A DNA stretch of 64,000 nt from Bacillota bacterium (lineage in GTDB: Bacteria; Bacillota; Clostridia; Lachnospirales; Lachnospiraceae): NCBI GenBank assembly GCA_023437715.1, contig JAEZFK010000036.1:1-64000 (forward strand). The letters are read 5' to 3'. A program made the position numbers and the translations under genes. The first letter of the stretch is position 1; every line of letters begins with the position of its first letter. This document shows positions 24,890 through 34,023 of the stretch, in pieces. The notes beneath the pieces were generated by a model. That model was not told where the DNA came from and searched no databases. It saw only the letters and a program-made list of their open reading frames with translations.

Positions 24890-25981
24890 TTATGGATGGA
24901 TAATGCCCTGAACCTCGTCAGAGTCTACATTGGTGCTGTCTACCAGCACAACTCCCGTATCCACAGTCTTACTGTTTACTGTATGACCGTTTGCAAGGGC
25001 AATCGCCGTGCGTACACCGTCATATCCCATATAATACTGGCGTTGCACCACAGATGCAACATCATATTCTCCGCTGCGGATCATTTTTTCAATTTCAGCA
25101 GAGAAATCAAAGCCTACCATGGTGATATCGGTGCGTTTTGATTCCATAAGTCCGGTTACAAAGCCTACGGTAGAACCGTTGTTCGGTCCGAATACACCCT
25201 TTAAATCCGGGTATGTGGTAAGAATATCCTGGCAGAAGCCAACGGCCTTGCTGATATCGCCGTCATTTACCTTTATATCGTCATTGAGTACCACCCATTT
25301 TTCAGGAGCATTTTCACTCCAGTATTCGTTGAAGCCTTTTACTCTGTCATTGATGGTCTGGGAACCGGTGGAGCCTACCTGAATGGCGATCTGAGCGGTC
25401 TCATCCTCGGAAACACCCTTCTCCTTTAATCTGCGGATCATCTCGCTGGCTGCAGTCTTTCCTGCCTCTACGTTGTTGGTGAGAAGAGCTGCGCTGTAGT
25501 TGTCGCTCTTAATGACCGTATCCACCAGAACTACCGGAATACCGGAATTGTTGGCCTCTGTGATAGGAGCATCTAAGGAAACGCTGTCCAAAGGTGCAAT
25601 AACGATTCCTGATGCCTGAGCTGATACCGCATTCTGAAGCAGAGTGAGCTGTCCCTCGATGTCGGATTCCAGAGCGGTTCCTACCACTACTACGTTACAG
25701 CCTAAATCCTTTCCGGCCTTTTCAGCGCCTGCCTGAAGCACGCTCCAGTACTGGTTGCCTAAAACCTTAACGATTACGTAAATGGTCTTCTTGCTGTTAT
25801 CCTCCGGTGAGCCTCCTGCATCTTTCCCATCCGCTGCTGCTGTAGTCTCTGCAGAAGCCGTGGTCTGCGCCGCTGTTGTGGCTGCCGCCTCTGTCTTGTT
25901 GCTTGATGCGCTGCCTGCACAACCGGTAAGTGTTGATGCTAAAAGTGCCCCCGCTAATAAAACTGTTGTTAGTTTTCTCAT
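24890..25981 (-). CDS. Sugar-binding lipoprotein (RbsB/ periplasmic-binding-protein type 1)
   Basis: 363-aa CUT2-type binding protein. Signal peptide MRKLTTVLLAGALLAS with lipobox LTGC, then an Ala/Thr-rich linker, then the type-1 fold (TIYVIVKVLGNQYWSVLQAGAEKAGKDLG; GIVIAPLDSVSLDAPI; GPNNGSTVGFVTG). It supplies the RbsC-like permease encoded 27 bp upstream. The ligand is a monosaccharide or related polyol, not identifiable from sequence. Confidence 0.9.
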   Translation of the reverse strand: MRKLTTVLLAGALLASTLTGCAGSASSNKTEAAATTAAQTTASAETTAAADGKDAGGSPEDNSKKTIYVIVKVLGNQYWSVLQAGAEKAGKDLGCNVVVVGTALESDIEGQLTLLQNAVSAQASGIVIAPLDSVSLDAPITEANNSGIPVVLVDTVIKSDNYSAALLTNNVEAGKTAASEMIRRLKEKGVSEDETAQIAIQVGSTGSQTINDRVKGFNEYWSENAPEKWVVLNDDIKVNDGDISKAVGFCQDILTTYPDLKGVFGPNNGSTVGFVTGLMESKRTDITMVGFDFSAEIEKMIRSGEYDVASVVQRQYYMGYDGVRTAIALANGHTVNSKTVDTGVVLVDSTNVDSDEVQGIIHP

Positions 25982-26008
25982 TTTTTCCTCCTTTTATCTG
26001 CTTACGGT

Positions 26009-27073
26009 TTATTTTGTCATACCGAAAAAGCGCTTGATTGCATTTAAATTTCCACCCTTATTTGCAGTCTGTGATGCAACTGCGATCAGCAGGATAAAGC
26101 CTACAATGACCTGCTGCCAGAAAGAGTTTACTCCGTTTAAGTTTAATCCGTTTCTGATAACACCCATCATCAATGCGCCGATGATCGTATTTAAAATGGT
26201 TCCTTCGCCTCCCAGAATGGAAATTCCGCCTAATACAGAGGCTGCAATGGCTTCCATCTCATAGCCGTTTCCTGCTGTGGGCTGGGCGCTGGAAAGACGG
26301 GAAGCTACCAGGATTCCGCAGATCGCGGCAGAAAGGCCGGAAATGCAGTAGGCAAACATACGGGTCTTTACCGCATTGATGCCGGAGAGCTTGGCCGCCT
26401 CTAAATTGGAGCCGCAGGCGTAGATCTGGCGTCCGATGCGCATTTTTGCAAGAACAATACCTAAAATTATCGCATAAACCAGGGTGATGATTACGCTGTA
26501 GGGAAGTCCGTTTCCTCCGATACGCCCACCGCCCAGCACATAAAACTGCTTCTGTACTGCTTCCGACGGAATATTGGTGGTGTAAAGGGGAGCGCCGTTT
26601 ACCAGAACGTTTGCCATGCCCCGGTATACCCATTGGGTGGCAAGGGTCGCCACAAAGGGGACAACTCCCAGGATCTCAATGAAAAATCCGTTCATGATGC
26701 CTGTTGCAATTCCCATGGTAAGGCACAATATGATGCAGACTCCCAGGGGAAGCCCCTTGGTCAGAAGGCTTACCATGATGATGCCGGATAAGGCCATGGA
26801 AGCGCCGGCGGATAAATCATTTCCGCCGCAGACCAGACAAAAGGTCAGGCCGCAGCCAATGATGGTATAAGTAACAATCTGCTGCAAAAGATTCTGTAAA
26901 TTGGCCGGGGCCAGGAATTTATCCACCTGCAGAACGGAGAACAGTAGGAACAGCCCTACGAGAATTCCAAAGGAATAAATCGCTCTTCTGGTAGCAGCAT
27001 TTAATTTTCCGAAAGAGCTGCTGCCTTTTACTCTTTGTTCTTTATTTTCCTGTTTTATTTTTAAGTCCGCCAT
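26009..27073 (-). CDS. Sugar ABC transporter permease (RbsC family)
   Basis: About 355-aa permease of the BPD_transp_2/RbsC class with eight to ten membrane helices (FGILVGLFLLFSVLQ; CGLTFCLVCGGNDLSAGASMALSG; the family motif GRQIYACGSNLEAAKLSGI). The start is uncertain: an ATG at 27094 overlaps the ATPase stop as ATGA, while the ATG at 27073 has AGGAAG ahead of it and is preferred. Partner of the RbsA-like ATPase. Confidence 0.88.
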   Translation of the reverse strand: MADLKIKQENKEQRVKGSSSFGKLNAATRRAIYSFGILVGLFLLFSVLQVDKFLAPANLQNLLQQIVTYTIIGCGLTFCLVCGGNDLSAGASMALSGIIMVSLLTKGLPLGVCIILCLTMGIATGIMNGFFIEILGVVPFVATLATQWVYRGMANVLVNGAPLYTTNIPSEAVQKQFYVLGGGRIGGNGLPYSVIITLVYAIILGIVLAKMRIGRQIYACGSNLEAAKLSGINAVKTRMFAYCISGLSAAICGILVASRLSSAQPTAGNGYEMEAIAASVLGGISILGGEGTILNTIIGALMMGVIRNGLNLNGVNSFWQQVIVGFILLIAVASQTANKGGNLNAIKRFFGMTK

Positions 27074-27090
27074 TTTCCTCTTCCTTTCCG

Positions 27091-28620
27091 TCATGCCCCT
27101 GCTTCCAGGGAAGGGGCCGGTTTTCCTTCTAATTTATTGTACCCTGCCGCCAGATAGAGAATCTGCTCCTGAGTGGCTGTACTGGCATCCAGTTCTCCGT
27201 TGATTTCTCCCTGGTGGATCACCAGGATTCTGTCGCTCATGCCCAGTATCTCCGGCAGCTCCGAAGAAATCATGATAATAGCCACACCCTGATCGCTTAA
27301 CTGGTTAAACAGCTCGTATACCTCGTATTTGGCTCCTACGTCAATTCCTCTCGTGGGTTCATCCACGATCAGCACCTTGACATTATTGCAGAGCCATTTT
27401 GCAAGGACCACCTTCTGCTGGTTTCCGCCTGATAAATTTCCGCAAAGCTGATGGATGCTTGGAGTCTTTGTGCGAAGAAGCTCTACATATTTTTCCGCGT
27501 TTTCCGCTCCTGCCTTATCATCCAAAAAGCCGAAGTGGGTTAAGTCCGGCAAATGGGCCATGTTGGTGTTGTATTTGATATCCAGCCCCAGGGCCAGTCC
27601 ATCCCGTTTCCGGTCCTCTGTGGCGTAGCCGATGCCGTTTTTAATGGCCTGAATCACGGAGTTGATCTTCACCGGCTTTCCCTCGATCCACAGCTCCATG
27701 GTGTCCGGCCGGTCAGCACCGAAGATGCAGCGCATCAGCTCGGTCCGCCCTGCTCCTACCAGACCGGAGATTCCCAGGATCTCGCCCTTTCTTACGAAGA
27801 AATGGTCTGCATTGACCTTTGTCCCCCGCCGGACGTTTCTGGCCTCCAGTACCACCTCTCCGATGGTTCTCTTGTGCTTTGGATATTTATCTTCCAGGGA
27901 TCGGCCTACGATCATGTTTACCAGCTCATCCATGGTGATTTCGGATAAATTTCTGGTTCCTATGTACTGGCCGTCGCGGATGATGGTCACCCGTTCACAA
28001 ATCTGGTTTAACTCCGCCATGCGGTGGGAAATGTATACCATTCCCACGCCCTTTGCTTTCAGCCTGCGGATGATATCAAAAAGCTGTTCAATCTCCCGCT
28101 CCGTCAGGGTTGCCGTAGGCTCGTCCAAAACCAGAATCTTGGAATTAAAGCTGATGGCCTTTGCGATCTCCACCATCTGCTGCTGGGCAATGCTTAAGCT
28201 GCCTACGTGAGCATAGGTGTTCAGCTTGATGCCCAAGTCATCCAGAATCTTCTGGGCTTCCCTGTGCATTGCTTTGTCATCTATGAAAATGCCTTTTTTC
28301 TGGGCTCTTCCGATAAATATATTGTCAGCCACGCTTAAATGGCCGCACATGTTCAGCTCCTGCATGATGATGCTTACGCCCAGCTCATGGGCCTTTGCAA
28401 CGGAGTCGATGACAACGTTCTCTCCCTCAATAAATATTTCGCCCTCGTCTGCACGGTGTACGCCTGACAGGATCTTCATGAGCGTGGACTTTCCCGCGCC
28501 ATTTTCACCTACAAGCCCCAGGACCTCTCCCTTGTTTACCGTAAGGGAGACCTTATCAAGAGCCTTAACTCCGGGGAAGCTTTTGCTGATTCCCTCCATG
28601 CGAAACAGCTCCTGTTCCAT
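27091..28620 (-). CDS. Sugar ABC transporter ATPase (RbsA/MglA family, two domains)
   Basis: 509-aa fused double ATPase. First domain: Walker A GENGAGKSTLMK, signature LSIAQQQMVEIAKA and Walker B ILVLDEPTA. Second domain: a degenerate Walker A region GLVGAGRTELMR, signature LSGGNQQKVVLAKWL and Walker B LIVDEPTRGIDVG, as usual in this family. GGAGGAGGG precedes the ATG at 28620; a longer frame to 28680 lacks such a site. It is the first gene of the importer operon. Confidence 0.93.
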   Translation of the reverse strand: MEQELFRMEGISKSFPGVKALDKVSLTVNKGEVLGLVGENGAGKSTLMKILSGVHRADEGEIFIEGENVVIDSVAKAHELGVSIIMQELNMCGHLSVADNIFIGRAQKKGIFIDDKAMHREAQKILDDLGIKLNTYAHVGSLSIAQQQMVEIAKAISFNSKILVLDEPTATLTEREIEQLFDIIRRLKAKGVGMVYISHRMAELNQICERVTIIRDGQYIGTRNLSEITMDELVNMIVGRSLEDKYPKHKRTIGEVVLEARNVRRGTKVNADHFFVRKGEILGISGLVGAGRTELMRCIFGADRPDTMELWIEGKPVKINSVIQAIKNGIGYATEDRKRDGLALGLDIKYNTNMAHLPDLTHFGFLDDKAGAENAEKYVELLRTKTPSIHQLCGNLSGGNQQKVVLAKWLCNNVKVLIVDEPTRGIDVGAKYEVYELFNQLSDQGVAIIMISSELPEILGMSDRILVIHQGEINGELDASTATQEQILYLAAGYNKLEGKPAPSLEAGA

Positions 28621-28699
28621 ACTCCCTCCTCCTTTCTTCTTTTCCGCCCATGCTTTTTGGGCATACCCTCTTAAAACCACTCTTTTATTCTACGGTCTG

Positions 28700-28705
28700 A
28701 TTATA
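28700..28705 (-). promoter_or_regulatory. -10 box of the RbsA-like operon
   Basis: TATAAT on the minus strand about 80 bp before the ATPase start. No consensus -35 is visible at the right distance, which suits activation by the AraC-type regulator encoded upstream. Confidence 0.4.
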
Positions 28706-28782
28706 TCTGTCCCGGAAACGAATTTATATCGTAAATTTTTATCATCCATAGTAATTTCTTAGCTTTTCTGTTTACTATAAAC

Positions 28783-28821
28783 AAAAAACCACCCAATACC
28801 TGCACGTATTAGGTGGTTTTT
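28783..28821 (-). terminator. Terminator after the second two-component system
   Basis: AAAACCACC..AATAC pairs with GTATT.GGTGGTTTT across a CTGCAC loop, followed by T-rich sequence on the minus strand. It separates the regulator gene from the importer operon. Confidence 0.8.
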
Positions 28822-28835
28822 GTGATTTCTCCTGT

Positions 28836-29666
28836 TTAAAGCTTCTGCAGTATCTCCATCCTGTACTCAGAAGGATTCATTCCTGTAAGCCTGCGAAAGA
28901 CCTTGGTGAAATAATTGGAATCCGGATAGCCGACTCTTGCTCCCACATCCTTTACATTGACATTGGGCTGGCAGAGAAGCTTCTTGGCCTCATTAATCCG
29001 GTACTCCGATAAATAGGAGGTGAAGTTCTGGCCGTACTGGAGCTTGAACATTTTACAGAAATAGGGCTCCGAATAATTGACGGCCCTGGCTGCATCGTTC
29101 ATGGAAATCTCATTCATGTAGTGGCTCCGTATATACTCCTCAACCATGGAAGCCATGACCGAAAGCCTGGTGTAGGAAAGGTCCTCTGTCTGGCCCCCCT
29201 GCTCCTTTTCCTCATCACTGTCCAGAAAATGGCGGATATTTTTCTTTATGAGCTCTGACGCCACGGTCTTTCCCTGTCTCCACTGCTCATGCTGCCCCGC
29301 AATCCGAAGGGCCTCCTCGACCACATTGATGATCTCTCTGCTGGAATAGGGCTTTAAAAGATATTCCATGGCTCCCACGGAAATGGCTTTTCTGGCATAG
29401 TCAAAGCGGTCATAGGCCGTCAGGAAAATGATACAGCACTCCGGCCCTTCTCTCCGTATGATCTCCGCCGCCTGTATCCCGTTCATCCCCGGCATTCCGA
29501 TGTCCAGGATGGCTACCTGTATCTCCTCCCTGGAAAATATCTCCACCGCTTCTTTCCCGTTTTCCGCCTCCCATATCAGGCACTGGTCCCCAAACTTTTT
29601 TTGAAGCGTCTTTTTTAAAACCTGACGCTCAATTAATTCATCCTCCACAATCAGTAAACCAAACAT
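28836..29666 (-). CDS. AraC-type response regulator
   Basis: 276-aa regulator. The receiver domain has phospho-acceptor Asp in VAILDIGMPGMNG (about residue 55) and the Lys of KPYSS (about 105). The C-terminal AraC domain has two helix-turn-helix units (MNDAARAVNYSEPYFCKMFKLQYG; VKDVGARVGYPDSNYFTKVFRRLTGMNPSEYR). It is 8 bp downstream of its kinase and probably activates the RbsA-like importer operon that follows. Confidence 0.92.
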   Translation of the reverse strand: MFGLLIVEDELIERQVLKKTLQKKFGDQCLIWEAENGKEAVEIFSREEIQVAILDIGMPGMNGIQAAEIIRREGPECCIIFLTAYDRFDYARKAISVGAMEYLLKPYSSREIINVVEEALRIAGQHEQWRQGKTVASELIKKNIRHFLDSDEEKEQGGQTEDLSYTRLSVMASMVEEYIRSHYMNEISMNDAARAVNYSEPYFCKMFKLQYGQNFTSYLSEYRINEAKKLLCQPNVNVKDVGARVGYPDSNYFTKVFRRLTGMNPSEYRMEILQKL

Positions 29667-29674
29667 GGTGCACC

Positions 29675-31162
29675 CTACTCCTTCTTTTTCCCAAACTCTA
29701 TCTGAATCACGGTCCCCCGGCCCTGGCGGCTGTCCAGCAATACCTGTCCGCTTTCATAATATGCGGTGATCCTTCTGTAAATATTCCCCAGCCCTATCCC
29801 AAGACCCGTTCCCCTGGCCGTTAAAGCTTCCTGTATTTCCTTTAAATGTTCGGGGCTCATTCCCTTCCCCGTATCTGCTACGGAAATCCACATTTTCTCC
29901 TTTTTTCTGCGGATCCGTATGTAAATGGCCCCTCCCTCTTCTTTCTCCGATATTCCATGAATGACCGCATTCTCCACCAGAGGCTGCAAAATAAACACCG
30001 GCACCTCTTCCCGTTCAAGGTCCGGCTCACAGTCAATGTGCCAGCGTATCCGTTTTCCGAAACGCATCCGCTGGATGTACATATAATCCTCCACCACCTT
30101 AAGCTCCTGCCCCAAAGGGGTAAAGGCATTGGAGGTGCGGATGCTGTATCTTAGAAGATTGCTCATTGCAACCAGCATTTCCTCTGTGACAGGGGCCTCC
30201 TCTACCTGGGCCATGCGTGCGGTCATATTTAGGGTATTGAAGAGGAAATGAGGGTTTAACTGGCTCTTGATTAGCTGCAGCTGGGCAAAGGAAAACTGCT
30301 GTTCCAGCTCCGACCGTTCCAGCTCCTGCTTATGGAGCCGTTCCTCCATGACCCGCTTTTCCTCTGCGGCGGCAAGATAATTTTCCGTAGAATGCTTCAT
30401 CTTATTAAACGCGCTGACCAGCTGTCCGATTTCATCCCTGCCGCCCCACTTCACATCATCGCCGGAAAAATCATTTTTTTCAATCCGGCGGGAGGATACG
30501 GCAAGCTGCACCAGCACATTGGCGATGTTTCCCGTAACAAACCGCATGGCCATCACCAGCAGCAGAAACGCTCCTGCATTGATGAAAACCAGCACCAGGG
30601 GCATCCGTTTCAGCCCCGGAACCTGTGATTCGTAATAATCATTTCCTTCCGTAAGGACAGCCCTTGTGAGGCGGGAGGCGTAGGTATCTAAATACTCCTG
30701 CATGCGGTATACCTTGTACAGCTCCTTAATATAGCCGTCATCCCGGGGCGCCATGGCAAATACCTTTTCTTTCTGCTTTTCATAGACGCCGTAGCAGTTG
30801 AGAATGTTCCAGGTAATCCCGTACCGGACCTCTCCTATCTGATTGTAATCATAGGGCAGCTTTTCCAGGTACGCCTTTGTCTCCCTGCTGGATCTTAAAT
30901 AGGCCTCTTCGTTTTCCTGACTCCTGTCCGTAATGAGCTTTGCGAAATAACCGGATTCCTCTTCCATGGAATCCTGGAATTTATAGCAGGATAGGTTGTC
31001 ATCCATGATCAGCTGCACATTGTCTATAAAATAATAAACCACCCGTAAATTAATGCCGATAGACGCTGCCATCATAAGCGCCACGCTGCCGATGATGACA
31101 TACAGCTTCCTTCTCAGCGTCATCTGATACCAGAAATCAAGTATTTTCTCCCCTGCCCCCAT
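29675..31162 (-). CDS. Sensor histidine kinase (YesM/LytS-like)
   Basis: 495-aa membrane kinase. A first helix (YVIIGSVALMMAASIGINL, about residues 20-38), a short extracytoplasmic region with a helical four-helix-like sensor, a second helix (LVLVFINAGAFLLLVMAMRFV, about 190-210), a HAMP-like segment, coiled coil, the His_kinase block with His in LNPHFLFNTLN and an HATPase domain (VENAVIHGIS, DTGKGM, GTGLGIGL). I start at 31162, because the reading frame's earlier TTG at 31240 is itself the -35 hexamer of the promoter. Confidence 0.88.
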   Translation of the reverse strand: MGAGEKILDFWYQMTLRRKLYVIIGSVALMMAASIGINLRVVYYFIDNVQLIMDDNLSCYKFQDSMEEESGYFAKLITDRSQENEEAYLRSSRETKAYLEKLPYDYNQIGEVRYGITWNILNCYGVYEKQKEKVFAMAPRDDGYIKELYKVYRMQEYLDTYASRLTRAVLTEGNDYYESQVPGLKRMPLVLVFINAGAFLLLVMAMRFVTGNIANVLVQLAVSSRRIEKNDFSGDDVKWGGRDEIGQLVSAFNKMKHSTENYLAAAEEKRVMEERLHKQELERSELEQQFSFAQLQLIKSQLNPHFLFNTLNMTARMAQVEEAPVTEEMLVAMSNLLRYSIRTSNAFTPLGQELKVVEDYMYIQRMRFGKRIRWHIDCEPDLEREEVPVFILQPLVENAVIHGISEKEEGGAIYIRIRRKKEKMWISVADTGKGMSPEHLKEIQEALTARGTGLGIGLGNIYRRITAYYESGQVLLDSRQGRGTVIQIEFGKKKE

Positions 31163-31211
31163 TGGTCTGCGAAGCTCCTTTCCCCTGAAATGAATTTCAG
31201 CTTTTGCGGTT

Positions 31212-31240
31212 ACTATAAGGAAAAGGGGGAAATGTGTCAA
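31212..31240 (-). promoter_or_regulatory. Strong sigma-A promoter of the second two-component system
   Basis: Consensus TTGACA (31235-31240), a 17-bp spacer and TATAGT (31212-31217) on the minus strand. Transcription would start near 31205, so the kinase must begin downstream of that point. Confidence 0.8.
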
Positions 31241-31331
31241 TAAACAGAATTTAATCTTAAGGAAAACTTAATACTTTATTTCCCCTCAGGACCGGTCTCC
31301 CGCCCCCTGATTAAGGATAATTCGCAGACAG

Positions 31332-31577
31332 AAAAACAGGCGGCGAAACCGGCTGGATTTTCGCTGCCTGTCCTGAGGAACAGAAAATAAAAAGATATGT
31401 TTTCAGATATGAATGGGATGCGCCGGTTTCAGAAATACCATTTATCCTATGGGATACGTACACTTTATCACCATCTCATTTCCATGACAATGGGGTTTGC
31501 ACCTTTTGGTCATATTATTGCGTTTTTTGATATTTTTTATAAATTCATATGATTTTCCTTCAGGAAATCCTCATGTA
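31332..31577. repeat. Direct repeat copy 1, containing the 3' end of a LytTR gene
   Basis: About 246 bp closely matching 32806-33030. It includes the last eleven codons of the LytTR gene found intact at copy 2 (DFLKENHMNL and stop), its 3' flank and its terminator-like hairpin. It has one extra stretch of about 20 bp near 31508-31528. So this is the remnant of a second LytTR gene or a partial duplication. Confidence 0.85.
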
Positions 31578-31595
31578 TTCAGTTCAAAATTGCTT

Positions 31596-32431
31596 TTATT
31601 TTTTCAGCTTATCCAGTTCATTTATTCTCTCCAGAAAATGATGTTCCACAGGAGATGGAATATATTCTTGCTTCTTCTTATACTTCTCATATTCCATATG
31701 CGCTTTCTCCAACGCCTGCTTGTGTGTCACATTACCTTTGGTCATCAATATATCTCGTCTGGTCATTTTTAAATAATCGTCAATCGTCTCCAGCCAATCT
31801 TTCATGTACATAGGCTCCTGGTTAAGGGCATGTACCTCTGCAATATCCAAATAAGCAGTTACAATTTTATTTAACGCATCTAACTTTTTCATTCAGATAA
31901 TTTTTCGCAATTTCAACATCTGATCGCTTAATAGATCCTCCAGACCAGGAAGTCAGTCCAATATTATCCTTATCTGCATCTACCCGCTGATAAATCAATT
32001 CTGCCGCCGTATGTTTATGAGCTGCCCAGTGCATTTTATTCTGTACCTGCTAAAAAAATAAAATTGAGCTTTCGGCTTGGGGATTATAGTCAATGCTGGT
32101 TGCATAAATTTCCAGAACCTTTCTCCAAAATACCTTCTCTGAAGAACGGATTTCGCGGATGCGGTCCAACAATTCATCAAAATAATTTCCTCCGCCCAGA
32201 TTTTTCAAGCGGTCATCATCCAGTGCAAATCCCTTTTTCATATACTCTTTGAGAATATTCGTTGCCCAAATCCTGAATTGGGTTCCTCTAAGGGATTTTA
32301 CACGATATCCTACGGAAATAATTACATCCAGATTATAATAATCAACCTGATCTTTAAAGATGTTCCTCACATGTCTCAACTTTTGTAATGCCGTCCTCCG
32401 TCGTATACGTTGTAATATTTGACTGCTTCAT
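31596..32431 (-). pseudogene. RhuM-family gene remnant
   Basis: Pieces of one RhuM protein (a family linked to mobile and accessory DNA, with a helix-turn-helix N terminus) lie in order but in different frames. The N terminus MKQSNITTYTTEDGITKVE (from 32431) is cut off by an internal deletion that removes the DNA-binding region; the middle FYNLDVIISVGYRVKS-like block follows at 32050-32379; a TAG stop interrupts it near 32050; the part MHWAAHKHTAAELIYQRVD continues in the same frame; a frameshift near 31890 leads into the C-terminal LDIAEVHALNQEP block ending at 31596. It lies between two direct repeats. No function is expected. Confidence 0.8.
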
Positions 32432-32440
32432 CAACTTATC

Positions 32441-32805
32441 ATTCTTTTCGCCTCGCCCAGACCTCAAATAAGTAAAAATACCATTTTACTTATTATCTGT
32501 ATTCTATAAATCCACATCATTTTTACTCAAATTTATTAGCAGTCTTTATTCTGCACTCATTTTTATTATATATGAATCTATCTCAGATTTCAACAATTTT
32601 TAGAACATTTGTTCTCCTGATGTTGTTTCCAATCTCATCATTGCTGCTTAGAACAGCCTCCACATTCCTGGCTGTAAACTGCGAATAAAAACAGAAATTT
32701 CAGTCGTAAACAGTTATATATTAGGTTGTTAAAGTATGCCGCATCATGGACGATTATTATGCCAAAAACTAAAGCTCCCTGTGATAAATATTTTCGCCAC
32801 TAACA
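32441..32805. other. AT-rich intergenic stretch without a gene
   Basis: No coding frame, repeat or RNA gene is visible. It joins the RhuM remnant to direct repeat copy 2 and is probably decayed accessory DNA. Confidence 0.4.
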
Positions 32806-33030
32806 AAAAACAGGCGGCGAAACCGGCTGGATTCTCGCTGCCTGTCCTGAAGAACAGAAATAAAAAGATATGTTTTTAGATATGAACAGAATGCGCCGGT
32901 TTCAGAAATACCACTTATCCTATGAGATAACTACACTTTATCACCATCTCATTTTCATGGCAACAAGGTTTGCACCTTTTGATATTTTTTTATAAATTCA
33001 TATGATTTTCCTTCAGGAAATCCCCATATA
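32806..33030. repeat. Direct repeat copy 2, at the 3' end of the intact LytTR gene
   Basis: About 225 bp matching 31332-31577. It covers the end of the LytTR gene and its terminator: a stem CAGGCGGCGAAA/TTTCGCTGCCTG-like hairpin followed on the minus strand by a T run (32806-32850). See copy 1. Confidence 0.85.
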
Positions 33031-33601
33031 CTTTCCGGAACTTCTTTTTTCTCCCGCTGCTTACATAGAGGACTTCCCCATTCTGCATCTCGACTGCCTC
33101 CCCTTTCACGTTTCTGATATATTGCATATTGATAATATTATGCCTGTTGATTCTGATAAACTGATTTCCGGGAAGCCTGCCCTCTTCTTCATCCAGCTTC
33201 GCCCTTATGCGGATCCTGCCCCTTTTCACGACCACGCTGGCTTTCCTGTAATAGGATTCTAAAAAAAGAATGTCCTGCGTATCTAAAACGCAGGACTGTC
33301 CGTTAAAAAATGCAGTATATTTTGTCTGGTTCCATCCGGCCGTTTTTCCATTGACCAGAGTTACGATGCGGTCTCTTCCTTTTCTGTTCACCTGTCTGAC
33401 GAGTTTTTCCCAAAAGGCTGCCTCTTCTCTCGGATAAACCACAATCACATCATAGACGGTGCGTTCCAGCGCCTTAAAAAGCCCTTCCTCCGCAAAAAAA
33501 TAATCCGCCTTCGGAAAATGCTTTCTGACACCGCTGCAATTACTATTGGCCTTTTTGGATTCCAGAAACTGCCTGTCATTTGCAAAAAAGGCTATTTTCA
33601 T
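32990..33601 (-). CDS. LytTR-family transcriptional regulator
   Basis: 203-aa regulator. The N-terminal half resembles a receiver fold (MKIAFFANDRQFLES) but the usual acidic phosphorylation pocket is not evident. The C-terminal LytTR DNA-binding domain spans about residues 100-200 (ILFLESYYRKASVVVKRG; FIRINRHNIINMQYIRNV). No kinase gene is adjacent, so it may act without phosphorylation. Its 3' end is duplicated at 31332-31577. Confidence 0.8.
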   Translation of the reverse strand: MKIAFFANDRQFLESKKANSNCSGVRKHFPKADYFFAEEGLFKALERTVYDVIVVYPREEAAFWEKLVRQVNRKGRDRIVTLVNGKTAGWNQTKYTAFFNGQSCVLDTQDILFLESYYRKASVVVKRGRIRIRAKLDEEEGRLPGNQFIRINRHNIINMQYIRNVKGEAVEMQNGEVLYVSSGRKKKFRKVYGDFLKENHMNL

Positions 33602-33760
33602 CCTCTTATTTCTCCCCTAACCACATCATTCACTGGCGTATAATAATGCCCGCATTTCTATAACGTTTTTAAATTTCATTTATAACGCATAATTACATAT
33701 TTTTTCCCCACACTAAGAAAATAAAATGCTTTAAAAGCAAATACCGGAAGGAGAATGGGA

Positions 33761-33964
33761 ATGAAATCGGAAAAGCCAGAAAAAAGACCAGAAAAAAAAG
33801 ATAAAACTCTTTCAAAAAATAATTACGACGTGGATATTCAGACATGTTCCTCCACAGACTGCACCGGGCTGATCCCAGCATTACCGGAAAGCGAGGCTGA
33901 ACTGGAAGCATATGAGGATCTTTATCCCTACATTACCCATGCAAAGAATAAAGCAGAGAAATAA
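33761..33964 (+). CDS. Small hypothetical protein
   Basis: 67-aa hydrophilic protein I do not recognise by function. The N terminus is very Lys/Glu-rich (KSEKPEKRPEKKDK), then DIQTCSSTDCTGLIPALPESEAELEAYEDLYPYI, with two cysteines five residues apart. It is likely real: GGAAGGAG precedes the ATG at 33761 by 7-8 nt, it is followed at once by a bidirectional terminator, and it stands between the LytTR gene and the P-type ATPase gene. Confidence 0.65.
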   Translation: MKSEKPEKRPEKKDKTLSKNNYDVDIQTCSSTDCTGLIPALPESEAELEAYEDLYPYITHAKNKAEK

Positions 33965-34002
33965 AAAGAGGAGGGAATCCCAGACAGGATTTCCTCCTCT
34001 TT
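33965..34002. terminator. Bidirectional terminator
   Basis: AAAGAGGAGG.AATCC (33965-33980) pairs with GGATT.CCTCCTCTTT (33987-34002). It serves both the small plus-strand gene and the minus-strand P-type ATPase gene ending at 34024. Confidence 0.8.
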
Positions 34003-34023
34003 CTATTCTCTCCTACGTCTCTT

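Noticed and set aside
31162..31240. TTG start adding 26 residues to the second kinase
   Set aside because: That TTG is the first base triplet of a consensus -35 box; the transcript starts after it.
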